The notes beneath the pieces were generated by a model. That model was given only the letters and a program-made list of their open reading frames with translations. It was not told the DNA's origin and ran no database searches. A program made the translations under genes and the position numbers. This document shows positions 1 through 13,600 of a stretch of 64,000 bases of DNA, piece after piece. The stretch's first letter is position 1. Each line of letters begins with the position of its first letter. The DNA is from Cinclus cinclus (lineage: Eukaryota; Chordata; Aves; Passeriformes; Cinclidae): the NCBI RefSeq assembly GCF_963662255.1, contig NC_085047.1, positions 91,818,259 through 91,882,258 of the forward strand. Direction: 5' to 3'.

Positions 1-3000
1 CCCTGTGTCTTTTGTGGTTAGACCACAAAACCAGTATTTTCAACAGGACAGCACACACAAGAAACAAAGAGAAACCTTTCTAAACTGAGAAGACCTAAGC
101 CATGAATTGATGTTGAAACTGGATTAAAATGACCAAGAGTTAGACTGGTATTAGCAAGGCTTGCATCCTCAGTAATGAGACCCCTTTCCTGTCTGTGCGG
201 CCCCACAGGTGGAGTGCTCAAGTCACCAGATGTATTTTGTGCAGAGGTGAAGAGAGTGCTCCTGTAGGAGCAGGACAAAATCAAAGCTCTTCAGTCTTGC
301 TTGCTCTCCATGGAGAACCTTCTGCTATCCTGGAATAAAGTTCTGCACAGGGGAGTGGGAGGGTCAGCTCAAAATGTGACAAAATGCCATGGCATAGGAG
401 GAGTTGTGGACTCTCCATGAGCAGCCACCAAAGAGAGCTCCCTTTTAGTTCTATTCCTGTTCTATTCCTCCTCAGCAAACAAACTACAGCACTGGGTGGG
501 AAAACAAGAGATATTCTTCGCCTATGGACAAATGAAAGCAGGTACATAAGGGGAATGCAACGAGAGTGGGAAATCAGTCTCCCTATTGTGTTTTTTTCAG
601 TGTCAGTGAAAAAAAGGTTACTGAAATATACGGATACACTGAAAAACCTACTAACATAAATGTGCAAATTGAGCCCAGATTCATGCTTGATTTCACAGAT
701 TTCTAAAGGAAATAAAAGGTTGTGTTTGGAAATGAGGTGACTGTTTGCAGTAAACAGATACCATGATAACTGGGACATTCCTCACAGACCATGTATGGTG
801 GTTTACATTTGATATTGCATTAACTTTGTCCACTCTCATGACAGTTCATTCAAACAAGGGAGGACTTGAGGTGTTAAGTAGCCATTACGGATTTGCCTCC
901 AAGGTCCCTTACAGGTTCTTCCCATATTTTGATCAAGACATCATTTCCCAGCCTGATTCTCTCAGACACTGCATCTGCCTGGTTCCAGCATAAATGCAAC
1001 AGCAACAGATGATTCACAGGCTTCTGGCCCTTTTTCCTGAGCATCGACAAGACCATGATTGTTTATCTGTGAATTGAAATATGGTGTATGTTGATAAGGA
1101 AAATAAAGCTGCAATAAACCTAATTTTTTGTAATAAGTAATCTTCAAACATATTTTCTTTTTTTCCTAGTGGATTTGCTGTGCAAATAATGCAAGAAATT
1201 TTTAGAAAAAGATGCAGGCCTCTTTCAGCAGAATACAACACTGAATATTTACTTATGCTAATATTCACATATCTTTCCCTTTCCAAGAGCAACATGGATA
1301 TTACCCAATTTTTATAAATAACTGTTATGCCATGTCAGTAGTATGTCTTTATTATGATGATTTGCTGCATCTTCCTATCTTTTGTGAAATTCTGAGTTGA
1401 TTAAACAAAGAATATCTCTTATCACACGGTTCCGTAAGAATCTTGATTTCCTATATGTATTTTTCAGGTAGCATCTGAAAGTGTTATTTTTTAAATTATT
1501 TTTGTTATTAATGAAGCCATTGAAATATATACTTAAAACTCTTGATACAGCAGCCTAGTAGACATCTGCTAAATATCCTGCCCTACAATTCATCCCTTTG
1601 ACTTCCATGGACATCACCCCCAACAGCTCTACTGTACTGTGAGGAAAGAAGATCCCTCAAACCAAGGGGCAAACTCTTCTGACTTCAAGCTGGCCAGTGG
1701 GCTTCAGGGGGCATGTAAAATATATAAATGCCCCTTGAACACAGCTCAGTGCAGAATTAGGTCCTCTAATCTTGCAAGCTTTTTATTTTCACAATCTATA
1801 CAGAAAGAACTGTTTGAAGTGAAGTAATAAAGTTTTATTAGCATGACTGGGCAAATGCCAGAGCTACTGGTCTGTGGCCAAGGCCTGGAGACATCCAGAC
1901 ATACAGAACATGTACCATCTCCCAGCAGTATCTAAGGGAACAGCAGATGGTGGTAGGAAAAAAGTACTTCTTTGTAAAGATACTTAAACTATGCTAAGGA
2001 CAGTTTTCACGGCCTTACTGCAGAGCCATCTCCCTTGCTACAGAAATACCAGAACACAAGAGAGTCTGGAAGTTAACTGGTAATTTTCTGACTTCCCTGA
2101 CAATTATTTATGACTGTTTTTCCAGAAGCAGTAGTACCTTGGTGTTAGGAGCTGCGCCATCTGTCAGAAGATCAGCTGTAAAGGTGGGAATCTCCATTTC
2201 TATGGGCACAGAACCTTCAGTCCTGGCTTTGTAGCATGCTGTGATTCCAAGGAAAGGATACTACACTGCTTTGCTGCCTGAGTCACTGGCAGGGATGGGG
2301 AAGGCTGTGAGGACAGACAGAAAAGCATTGTGGAGATGGAGCCAGTGAAAAATCTGTCTTTGGAAAAGGAACATTTGCTGTGAGCTCATGATAATGGGAG
2401 GGCTTTGCTTGTTCAGCCTCAATGGCAGCAGCAGTTTGAATGTGCCAGGAGTTTACAGTGTCCACACCAGACCCTGAGGATACTGGTAAGTGGGACAGGG
2501 TGCAGATGAGGCTGCAGAGATGCCTAGTGAATGAAATGTAACTTCACACAGCTAAAACTGTCACACTGCCATAACTCCCTTATATAGGCATATCTATTTC
2601 TATTTAAATATGTGTACAGGCATGCTCACATATCCCATTAAAACTTGCTGTTGCATTCATAAAAACATGAGCCATACCATAAGTCCTTAGCTGGCCCCAG
2701 AGCAAATACAATTTCTTCTAACTATAAAACTTAGAATTTACTTTGACTTTTTCTTTATTAATTGATCCTGAGTTCTACACATGTATTTTTTTTATGTTAC
2801 CATAATTGATCCTAAGGATATAATTTGAGAAGCAACCTTTTGGCTCCCAAGCCCAAGGTTTCAGCCTGCATTGCACAAACATACCTGCTCCTGCCCTTGT
2901 GCCTCTGCCCCTTGTCCAGGAAAATAAAAATTTGAAGACTAACTCAAATAACAATTGGACATACTCCATGTGCTATTGTTTGCTCATCAATATATATATT

Positions 3001-3149
3001 TATTCAGAGAGCAGCCATTTCGTCTTCTATGCAAACCAAAACCTCACCCACACAAAAGTTATGAACATGTAACAGAAGATACACATTGAGCAGATAAGAA
3101 GAACAAACCAGCCAATCTTGAACCTGGAACCTTGCAGTAATCCTGAATC
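1..3149. other. Intergenic, no gene recognised
   Basis: This stretch is AT-rich with stop codons in all frames. The ORFs of 60-165 codons overlap on both strands, have no recognisable domain and look like chance. A short inverted repeat (TGTGGT-TAG-ACCACA) lies near position 14-28. I see no exon, RNA gene or clear repeat family here. Confidence 0.6.
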
Positions 3150-3220
3150 AGAATCACAGAATCATTTAGATTGAAAAGGACCACTAGGATCATTGAGTTC
3201 AACTGAATTGCCTCAATCTT
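3150..3220 (-). mobile_element. CR1 LINE 3' end fragment
   Basis: Read on the minus strand, this is the characteristic CR1 3' terminus. A region equivalent to 'caactcaatgatcctagtgg' leads into a degenerate 'tctaaatgattctgtgattc' end. Only about 70 bases remain, as usual for short 5'-truncated avian CR1 copies. Divergence is moderate. Confidence 0.65.
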
Positions 3221-4374
3221 TACAAAAAAAGAGCTCTGATTTTGGGGGAAGAGTGCAGTTTTATGGTTCTCTACATCTGTTGTGCTGGATAAGACAGAAA
3301 GGGGACTAAACCTAGTTTAAAATAGCTGCTCCCTGCATTTGAATGGCCAGATCTCAAACATGCTATGTTTGGCCTTCATTTTAAATAATACTTCTTTAAA
3401 TTAGTCCAAATTAGTCAGTAGATGTGATCACATCTGTCAATATATACTAGCTTATTTCAAGTCCAACAGGTTCTTACTGCTTTGTCCTTTCATAAAACTT
3501 TGAAAAGGGCCTTCATTTCACTGTTAACTTTAGATTTAGATTCTTTCAAGTTAAAGGTATTCTTGTCTCAACACAAGTCCTTCACTAATAACCAAGCTTA
3601 CTGATTCACTCGGCTCTTGTCACTGGAGGGCTTCCTGATCATAGGTTGAAGATGCACATTTGGAATGTTACTTTTTAGTGACTCAAGAGCATTTATGTCC
3701 TAAAACAAGTCTGCTTTTATTTTTCTTTTCCTTTGCATCCAAATTCCTGCTAAGTGTGATGGCATGCATCAGGGAAGTGGCTTCGGTTCCAAGGGCTCTC
3801 TATTCTGACAGTACACTTAGGATAATTCAAGATTTTGATTCTGGTCCTTTCTCTACACTAGAGCTTTTATACATGATGTCAGAATTCTGCACACTTCAGA
3901 GTAGCAAAATGAAATGAGGTAAGCCTAAAGCTTTGGAAACCAGAGCTTCACACAAGTCAGAACAAAACAAGGGAGGTATTGGTGGTGTTCAGGTCTCAGA
4001 CTGAACACAGGTCTCCTGAACACACTCAGAGACAGCTAAGCTGGAGTGGCAGTAGAATTCACTCATAAACTGTGGTATTAATGGGAAAGTTGTTTAATAT
4101 CAGCACATGGGAAAACCTCTCTGCAAGCTGCTGGCAATTATTTCCTCAAATCTTGTACTTACCTTGTTAAGAGCAGATATCTGAGGGTAACAGGACAATG
4201 GTTTGTACTCAGCATTAACAGCAGGCACACATTGATTCAGGTCCCCAGTAACCCTTGGCTGTGGTGAGACGCAGATATACAAGAGCTTCTCTCTCCTGGA
4301 TGCCTTTGGAACATGTCTCTGGCACAAGCATCTCTGGGCAGAAAGCCCCATTTTCGTTCATTTGTAGTACAAGA
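3221..4374. other. Intergenic, no gene recognised
   Basis: I see no exon-like ORF and no clear repeat. The short ORFs here are not recognisable. Confidence 0.5.
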
Positions 4375-4812
4375 GAAGAGAAATATTAGAGTATGTCCAG
4401 AGAAGAGTGACCAAGAGTGGAGAAAGGCCTTGAGTGCCAGACTCAGGAGGAGTATCTGAGGTCACTTGGTTTGCTCAGCTGGGAGAAGACAAGGCTGAGG
4501 GATGACCTCATCACAGTCCAAAACTTCTACAAGGGCATCAGCAGAGGAGGTACTGATCTCTTCTCTGTGCTGTGCAACTATAGGACAAAAGGAAATGGAA
4601 TGAAGCTGTTGGGGAAGTTCATATTAGGAAAAGGCTCTTCTCTGAGACGGTGGTCAGGCCCTGGAACAGACTCCCCAGGACAGTAGCTAGAGCAACATCT
4701 GGGTGATGCACTTAGTCATATGGCCTGGTTTTAGGTAGTCTTACAAGGAGCAGGGAGCTGCAGTTGGTGATCCTTATGGGTCCCTTCCAATTTGAGATGT
4801 TTCCATGTTACA
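4375..4812 (+). mobile_element. CR1 LINE, 5'-truncated, plus orientation
   Basis: The order of features follows the last ~440 bases of avian CR1. It starts with a segment like 'agagaagagtgaccaag', then 'ctgggagaagacaaggctga' and 'ggatgacctcatcac', then a 'ggtggtcaggccctggaaca' block, and ends in 'gggtcccttccaatttgaga'. The 89-codon ORF inside it is a reading frame across the element, not a host gene. The copy is diverged and interrupted by stops, so it is inactive. Confidence 0.85.
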
Positions 4813-5420
4813 TCTGAAATGGTGACTGCAAAATCCAACCTGCAAAGACAATTTCCTTCTGTTCCTTTGGCCATTTTAAGTTGGTCTTGAGTACTCAGTA
4901 TGAAATGCCATCATCTTTTAGGGTGAGGAGAATCATGTTAAGGATTGGAACTGAAACTACATTGGAGGGTATAAACCACTCTACATGGTCTCTCCCCAGT
5001 GTGCTCAACATTTGAAATGTCGTGGGCAAAGGTCTAACTCCATATACTCTGCATAAAAGTCCCTGGACTGCCTCTCTTTTCAGAGGTCTGAATTAAATTT
5101 GGGCAGAATTGGAAGGATCTTCAGCTCATGGGGAAACATCTGGTTTACTATGGCTTGAACTAGAGTTTAAATTTTATGTGTATATCAGATTCCTGACTTG
5201 CTCATGTATGTAGTTGTTATCTAAGATAAACACAATGCCTTAGTGGGAAAAAAAAAACCATTTTATTTGAAAAATTACATTTAAGTAGTATGAATTATAG
5301 TAATAAAACAAGAGATGAGACCAAGGCTCCTGCTAGAATGTCAACAGGTTTTGGAAGAAGTCAAATGAAAATATAAAACATTTGGTTTTTTCATGTAGCA
5401 CTTTCTGAACATAAACATTC

Positions 5421-5463
5421 AATACTTTTAATTTTAATTAATTAATTAATTAATACTTTTAAT
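5421..5463. repeat. (TTAA)n microsatellite with flanking 12-bp direct repeat
   Basis: A TTAATTAA-type tract (about 5432-5453) lies between two copies of 'aatacttttaat', at 5421-5432 and 5452-5463. This fits a local slippage or duplication event. Confidence 0.85.
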
Positions 5464-8126
5464 CCTTATAAATCTAGAAGACTTCCATACATTTGAACAA
5501 AATTGTCTTCATCTGTCTGGAAGATTATAACCACCTGTTGACAGCAAAGCTTAATCTAACCCAGCCTTCAGAGACTTTAAATTCTTCATATGCATACATT
5601 TGGGTGTTCAGCTCTGCTTTGGACATCGATGTCTTCCTTTTTATTGCCCTTTCAACTATAGTGGACATAAATAAAAGCATGCAACATTTAACATGAAAAA
5701 TTTCCTTCCTAGAATATTTTGTTACATTTTTTTACTTCTTACTTAGACTTTCAGCTTTTAACTTATAAAATGCTTATTCACTTATAAGACTCAATTCTTT
5801 TATTCTATTAAAATGTTCTACTACACAGAATCCTACATTTCCCCTATCAAGCAAGGATGCCAGATCTTTAAATATCACCCCTTCATCTATTTATATGCGA
5901 CAGCTCTTTGTGGAAACTTCTTTTCACATAAAATTAGCCTGTTTCTTATTTGCTGTACCTGCAGTACCCAACATGTACTGATTTCTCATGTGAGGATAAA
6001 AGGACCAGAGTCTGCTCTAGAAAGCCTGAACCCAAGGAGAAACACAAATGAAAAAGAAAGGAAATGGGACATGAAATCTTAACTTGGTGCTGCTTACTCA
6101 AGAGGTTTCAGTTTTGCTTTTCCCATCTGGAAATGTGGCCGAAGCAGACATGCTGCCTCTGTCTTCTGGGAGGTATTTCACTAAAAATTTTTGAACCCTG
6201 GCCAAAGAGGGGTGCCTAGACTTCAGCTCAGAGCACATAACACAAGTGGGTCTGAGATGTTTAGGGTGTACCTGTGTGAGGGCAGGCACAGACATGAGGG
6301 ACCAAATGTCCTATGGGACAAGAGGTCAAGACAAGGCCTTGGAAAGGAAGGAGAATGCTAGAGGAATGATCTAGGAAGAGGCTAGTGACTTTACAAATAA
6401 ACGATAGTTTTTAATTAATTACACAGTGAATAAGAGAGAAATGAGTGCTTCTTTCTATAATGATGATGTGTATTTGGTTGTGCTCTCCTGTTGCCTAAAT
6501 AAAGGAAAGGCAGACTGCTGTGGTGCTCTGGCAGTGCTACTGGAATTGGATTATCTCCCTTCCTCCACTTGGCACCACAGAACAGTCTCTCTTAATTGTA
6601 CCTTCTATTTGATTATTAACCACTGCTTCTGATCACACTCCATCTGTTCCCTTATCTGCTTTTCATCTTCTGCATTGTTTCTCTATAATTGCAACTGACC
6701 TGCCTCAAGACCGTAAATGAATTCCTTGTGTCTTTGATTGCAACAGATTGTTTGGGGGATTTTGGTGTCTCCACTCATCATAGTGCTGCTCACCTCTTTC
6801 CTGGAACTGACTTTGTTGCAATCCAGCACTGGCCAAGAGCAGAAGCAGTTCCTACAGGCACTGGTGATAGTGGATGAAGTTTCTGAACCAGCATGACCTC
6901 CATGTGGTGGCAGTCTTCAAATAGCTGGACAGATCCAACAGCAAAGTTACTGTGAGCTACAAAATGGGAATCATTGCCCTGTCTGTCCTCAACAGGGCAA
7001 ATAAAAAATGCAGTGGTATCTGCCAGCCCACAGATATTAGGTGAATTATTCAATGATTTTGTGTTCCAGAGGATCTGGCATAGTGTAAGCAGTGCATGCC
7101 ACAGTTGTGAAATGCAGTCTCAAGAAATGCTTCATATATGCAGTGATTGTTTTCTAAAAAGCCTCACATCAACCCTCCACACAGCCAGATAGGAATCACC
7201 CTAAAGTCATTGAAGTAAGCACAATTCTCTTTTAAAATCCTGGGAGACAGACAGCTCTTCTTGCCAGAAAAATCATTAGGCCATCACTTGGATTCTGGAG
7301 CAGAGTAAAGGAATGAATGAAAGAGATAATAAATCCCTCTATTCATATTACAGATCATGAAAGGAGAAAAGCTGGCAAGCGTCTGCCATGTAAGAAACTG
7401 GTCTGGAAGTTGGGAAACAAGCAAAAAAGACTGGAGCAAGACTTCTCCAGAGAAGCAAAAGTACCCTAAATCCCGAAGTACTGCAAGTATCCTACACAAA
7501 TAGATAGAAAATACTCAATGAAAATAAAATTAGTATTGCATATTAGATCACTAAATACCCTGTGGCAGCCAGCTTTGAGTTGCAGTGCTGAGTAAAGCAG
7601 TGCCAGAAATTTCAGACAGAGAAACTGAATACCAAGTCTGTATTGCTGCTATCAATTACTTTACTTCCATTTATAAATAATGTTGACTTGCTTAGGTTGC
7701 CAGTTAGGAGCTCTAAGACTATCTGGGGTGATATCTCATTCTTTAGAAAACATTCATTTAATACATTATGTGCTCTAAAGGGCATCACTGAAGAAAGAGG
7801 CTCTAAGGCTTCAAAGCAAGAATCAGTTGCATGGAAAAAAATTGTCTTCATCCTGTATCAGAAGAAACCTGAGATCTTCTGCCCTTTCTCCCGGTTGAAA
7901 ACAAAGATAGCTGCCTCCCAGAATATCAGTCACCGAGAAGTTGAGCTCACCTGCGGAAATGCTCTGGTCTTTTGGATCCTGGTTCCAGACTCACATTTAC
8001 TGAACTGAGAGAACAAACCCCTGCATTCTGAGGAAGACTGACATGCCCCTGAGAGGAGCTAGCTCCTGGCAGAAGTAAACCAGAGTTTACATCTCTGGTG
8101 TAGGACAATATGGTGCACTGGCATCT

Positions 8127-8150
8127 ACACAGGCACAGGCACAGGCAGGG
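8127..8150. repeat. Hexanucleotide (CACAGG)n short tandem repeat
   Basis: About four near-perfect copies of a 6-base unit, CACAGG. Confidence 0.8.
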
Positions 8151-9894
8151 GCTGGTGGGCTTGGGCTAGGCGAGGTAAATAAAGTACAGGGATTTGCATG
8201 TGCAGCTACAAATGAAACTCCTCCATGCAGCTGATCTGCCTCTTGAAACCCGGGAGAGATTTGGCCCCTTTGAGACTGAGGTCCCAATAAGTGATATGCC
8301 TACCATTCTTCTGCACTCCAAAATCGACATCAGAGGCACCAAACATGTTTTTTTATAGTCTCTATGTTATGAATAATTGTTAGGTCCTTTTCTTTTGCAG
8401 GTTATTAGCTGGTATACAGATAATATATCTGTTAACACAACATCTGAAAGTCTAGCCTTGTGTGATAACTCTGTCTGCAGTGCAGGGATGTTCTTCCACT
8501 TCTTTAAGTGGAAGTTGCCTGGGAAGGCTCTGATTTTAACCACTGAATGCATGGAGGTTTCTTAAAATAGGTTATTTTTCTCCTTTTTGGTCTCTCCTGG
8601 GAGGTTTTATCCTTGTTTCTCCTGAAGCTGGGACTTATGCAATTGTTCTGCCTATCAATTCCCTGTAATAACGCTTGAACCCAGTGGCCAAACGTAATCA
8701 CACTTTGCAGGGGGCTGGCAAATCTCAAGGATAACCTATCTGGGGGAAAAACAACCGGACAATAGAGGGAGAGGGAGTAAATGCATTCACTGCATAAGGG
8801 TTCAAGGAGAGGTCAATCATACTGGGAAGCACCAGAGACATCCTACAGGGAGAAAAATATGGGAAACAGCCACTGCTGACTCTGCTCATCATCGAGCAGC
8901 TTGTCCAAGGAGTGTTAGCTTCAAAAATCCAGATGGACCATGCACACAGACAACATCAAGTCTGCAAGTAATGAACTTCCTTTCCAGCATTCCAATAGGT
9001 TCACAAACAGATGGGTGTCCTGGAGTAGTTCAGTCCAGCTCAGTTTTCTTTTATCTACAAAATCAGTTTTGATCTTCTGTGAACAGCTTTAATATATGGT
9101 GTTCAGGAGGCAACCCTGGCACTGATCCCCACAAGAATCAATTGATGAGGTCTTACAATCAAGCACTTCCAGAAAAGAGATGTCTAGTAAAAAGTGAGTC
9201 AGTTTCCTTCCTCTCTTATCATGGATTGTGTTTCTCAGTTTATCTCACTATACAGAAGAGAATAGATTTTCTTCTCTACACAGTCCCTGCAGCATATGTT
9301 GAGGAAAAATGGTGGCATAATGGGTGGCTTCCTGAATAGAAAACAAATATGCTGATCTGTGTCACAATATTTCATCAATGTCCTGAAAAAATTGAAATTC
9401 ATCTAAAGAAATTATGGAGGTATAGGAAGGGAGAGGCAAAGTTTCCCATCAGAATCCAGGAAAGTGGCACACAGCAGCTGGTGATACCTCCCAGGCATGT
9501 TGATACTTGCAGGGGGACCTTCTCCCATCAGGAGATAAGGCTTTACACTCCCCTATAATGAAAGGACATCTGATAGCCCAGATTGCTCTGCTAGGCAATG
9601 TATCATTTATTTATTGGGATTTAATGGGATTGAATATCTGTCTGCCCCTCCTGGATGCATCCTGCTTTCTGCTCTGAACATGACTGATAGGCACCAGTAA
9701 TATTGCAGTGAACAGACACATTGATTTTAGGGGTTGATGTTTCTTGAGCTGGGTACTGTGTGCTTCTCCCCACATCCAGAAAGCTACAGCAGAACTGGAA
9801 AAGATGTGAAGATGCTCCTGATGCACCACTGCATCATCAGTGAGGATAATAAAAGGTACTGAAAGGCCTCTGCACCAGAAACCAATAAATACAG

Positions 9895-10030
9895 GTGGGC
9901 TCTTCTGCTTGAAGAGAAGATGAGAGGGGGTGACTTGAGGGAGATCAATAAGAGCACAAATGGCAGTAAGAAAGCCAGCAGGGAACAGCTGCCAGCTGTC
10001 TCTAATCCAAGCACAGCTCAGCAAGTGATC
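9895..10030 (+). mobile_element. Probable degenerate CR1 fragment
   Basis: The order of segments resembles an internal-to-3' CR1 region: a 'gcttgaagagaagatgagag' block, 'gtgacttgagggagatcaat', then 'cagggaacagctgcc' followed by 'tctctaatccaagcacag'. It is strongly diverged and lacks a 3' terminus. The 137-codon minus-strand ORF that overlaps it has no host-gene signature. Confidence 0.4.
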
Positions 10031-10608
10031 CTGTCAGGCAGAAGCTTCAAAGGATAGAAAAATACCTATACACACAATACGCAGATAATTTTTGGGCTGC
10101 CTTGGCAGAGACCTTTTGTTTGTAGGCTCCAAGGTCGCCTGAGCTCAGGCAAACACAGACCAGTTGAAAAGAGGGTCATCGCCACTGCTACAGATGATAA
10201 AAGTGTCCATCTGTCTGCTTATTCCTTGGAGTCATTTGGGTCCACATCTTATCCCAGACATGCTGCCTCTCACCCCCAGCCCAGGCTGAGGTGGCTGCTT
10301 GAGCATAGGGATTGAGCAACCAGCTCCAGGGCTTCCAACCCCATGGCACTTCATGGTGTTTGATGAGGCCAGAGGGGTCCTCTCTTGCTTCTTGCTGGGA
10401 CAGTGGTCTCAGGATGCAGAGCAGTTCCCTGTCTGGTGGTGTCAGATCAAGAATCCCCACAGGGCTCCGCTGCTTGAGCTGGGGAAAAATCCACATTCCT
10501 GTTACGAGATTTCCTGCAAACCATTGGTAGAAAAAACCTCAAAAGGTAATTTTTATGCAAAATATGTGTGCTAGGGACACTGTCCCTTCATCCCAGCCTC
10601 CAAGCCCC

Positions 10609-10641
10609 ACTCCTGGGACCCTGGGACCCTGCTCCTGGGAT
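10609..10641. repeat. Short GC-rich tandem repeat (CTGGGACC-like)
   Basis: Imperfect copies of 'ctgggaccctg' and 'ctcctggga' follow one another in a GC-rich patch. Confidence 0.6.
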
Positions 10642-13600
10642 CATGTTCAGCTCATTTGGCACCCCACACATGCACTAGTGATACATTATATGCCCTGCTC
10701 AGGTTGCTGCTCAAATAGTCAGATTGGCATTCTTTACTGATTGTATTGGTTTGGCTTGGCAACAGGAAAGTCTGTTCAAGATCAACCCTGAGAGCCAAAA
10801 GGGAGGGATGCTGAGAGGCAGTACTTTCAGTACTGTCCCCGAAAAGCTTTCCCTTACCCTTTCCACATGGCTTCACACTGCTGTAGGAGGCTAGAGAAAG
10901 CTGCCCTGGTTGCCCCCATTCCTTCCTATACAACACACACCAAGAAACTCTACCTAGCCTTTGTATGGTGAATTCATAGCTTACAGTTTCAGAAGCTGTT
11001 TACAACTGAATGAAAAAAGTGTGGATGAAGTTCTCAAGGAGGGCAGAAGCACATAAAATGTTGATACTCAGTATTTCACACCTAGCTCCAGAGAAATTTT
11101 ATTTCCCTGCCTTTAAGAGAGTAAAGTCCCCTAAGTAGCAGTAAAAGAAGATTCAATGTAAAAATGAGTGTATAATTTTTAGTAAGTGTATAAAATTTTT
11201 CTATTAATCATGTCCTTTCTGCAAGATGACCAGTAATTAAGGGTCAAACACACCAGTACCAAAAAACTGGTTTTCTTCTCCCTGCTCTGTGCTGAGGTCA
11301 CCTGTACAGGCAGGTCCTCACCTCCAGAAGCAGATTTGATTTTGCTGGTGGGTCCTCCCACTGCATCTATTAACTTCCATGTTGAAAAAAGTTACCTGAC
11401 AGGTTTCTCCATCTGCTGTTCTTCACCCCGAACCTTCTCACTAATTCTGTTGGTCTGAAAGTACCATACCAGGTAGCAGATGTGACAGTAGGTTACAACC
11501 TGCTATCTCATCCATTCTCACTGTCTAGGAGGAAGGTACATATTCACCAAGTTATCCCTTAATCCTTCAGATCAGTGCAATTGCATAAATGCACCCTTAA
11601 AACATGCAGCTTGAAAGACAGCTTCTAACAGCTACCACACATGCTTGGCTTTTAGTCCCTATTGTGCAGGTATGAGAGGGATCAATGCTGTTCAGGATAC
11701 TGACTGATAGTGAATATTGATCCTCCTGGCTGGCTGGCTGAAATTACATTGATTTATAAATGTACTTGCAGAAATGTTTAGGAAGGTCCAGACACATGTG
11801 CATGCATTCCTTGTGGACATAAATAGAGAAGTGATGTCAGCTGAAATCTATAATCCCCCTCCCATACCGCCAGCAATATAGGATCCAAGCAGCCAGACTT
11901 CTGGCATTTGAATGGAATGACACCACACAGGAATCAGCAATGGGTGTGTATGTATGCACACAGCTACCCTGCTTCTGTCCAGCATGTCCAGGGGGTGCAG
12001 CAGCTCTGGATGAGTGTTGGTATCTCTAAGTGAGTCCTGCAGTGCACTGTTTGGGATATAAATAAATATTCAACTAGGAACATTCTGGATACGTCCAAAA
12101 ATTATTTTAGATTACTTTCTAAATAAGACAAATTTTTAGTGAGCCCACATTTTTCAGGCACTTAGAGAACAAACACTTTCCATCATACGCATAGCAAGCA
12201 TTTTTTCACTTGCTGAGAACAAGCACATCCTCTATGCAGGGCTTTTGGGTGGCAGCTTATGGCAGCTCAGACTGCCACTGAGCACAGGTAATGAATACAC
12301 TTGCCCTGTGGTCTGGGCTCTGACTGACCCTGGAACAGTTAATATGACTGAGATGGAAACCCCCAAAATCAGCAACCAACAACAATGTATGATGTGAAGA
12401 TGGTTGCTGTGTCCAGAAGCAAGGCCAGTTGCCCCTATCAGAAGCTCCCCACTGGCAGCAGCACGAGACACAGCTGGAAGCAGGCACAGAGCAGTGGGCT
12501 ATGTGGTGGGAGAGAACACTGGATAAGCAGCAGGATCTCTGAGCAGCTGTAAAAACAGCAGAGAGGGGCAAGGAAGTAGAAGATGAAACGCAGGAGAGAA
12601 ACAGAGCAACAGAAAGAGAAGTGAGGAAAAAAGCATGAGCAACTGCACCAGGCAGAAAAACTGCATTGTTTGCTATCCTCAAGATGCATTGAAAGCTTTC
12701 CTTTCTCTTTCAAAAATCATCAGCTTCATCCAGGTCTCAGTGCCAGTGCTCTGGGTCCCTGAGGATGTGTGTGAAACCAGAAATAACCCACAATTCCCCA
12801 ATTTTTTGGCCACATGGGTGTAACATGATCATTGTAATCAGGGTGCCTCTTGCAAGGGGGCCCTGGGGAAGTGCCCCTGTGGCTCTGCGCTGCCTGAAGA
12901 ACAGGCATGTGAGGAAATGCTGCAGTCCCCAGCACTGCCCCTACAGCTCCAGTCAGGGCTGCAGGCCAGGTTGCTGCCCCAAAGGTCCGGGGAACATTTT
13001 CTCCATCTATTCAGCAATGGACAGATACTGCCTCCCCCAGCCCAGCAGCAGAAACACCTCTACGGAAATAATCCAAGGTTAGAAAAAAGTGGCAATTAAG
13101 TGCATTGAGGTAAACGGGGTCACTGGGACATAAGAGGGCTGGGAAACAGTCTCAGGTTCAGGAGTTCTGGGAGACTGGAGGGGAGCAGCAAAATATTGTG
13201 GAGCTTCAGGCCCTAGCCATCCTTTGCAGGAGTAGCTGACAGCCTTTGCACCCACCCAGCTGCATCCCATGCACAGCTCCGGAGCCCAGCAGGCAACCAC
13301 AGTGCTTTGTGTCCCCAAGAGTACCTTGGCCTCAGCTCAGGTCCTGTGTCCTCTTACTGAAAATCTCCAGATCGTGTTACCCATCCTCAGAGCCACCTGC
13401 TAATGATTCATATATCCATAACTGCATTTTGCAGCATTGGCATTTACAGTGACTTTACTGAGTCAAGAAAAAACAGCTGTTTACAGGGTCACAGAAATCA
13501 AAGATCATCAGTGAGACCTTCTGCCCTGCATCCCCCACTAAAGAGGGTGCTGCTTTCCTGGGGCCGTGGGAAGGAATAGCCTGCTCAGCTCTGCTGTCCT

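Larger units (their letters stand above)
4813..9894. other. Intergenic, no gene recognised
   Basis: Mostly AT-rich unique sequence. A (TTAA)n tract and a hexanucleotide minisatellite are listed separately. The longest ORF (121 codons, plus strand, 7643-8008) has no family signature and overlaps an ORF on the other strand. I see no splice-bounded exon with recognisable protein similarity. Confidence 0.55.
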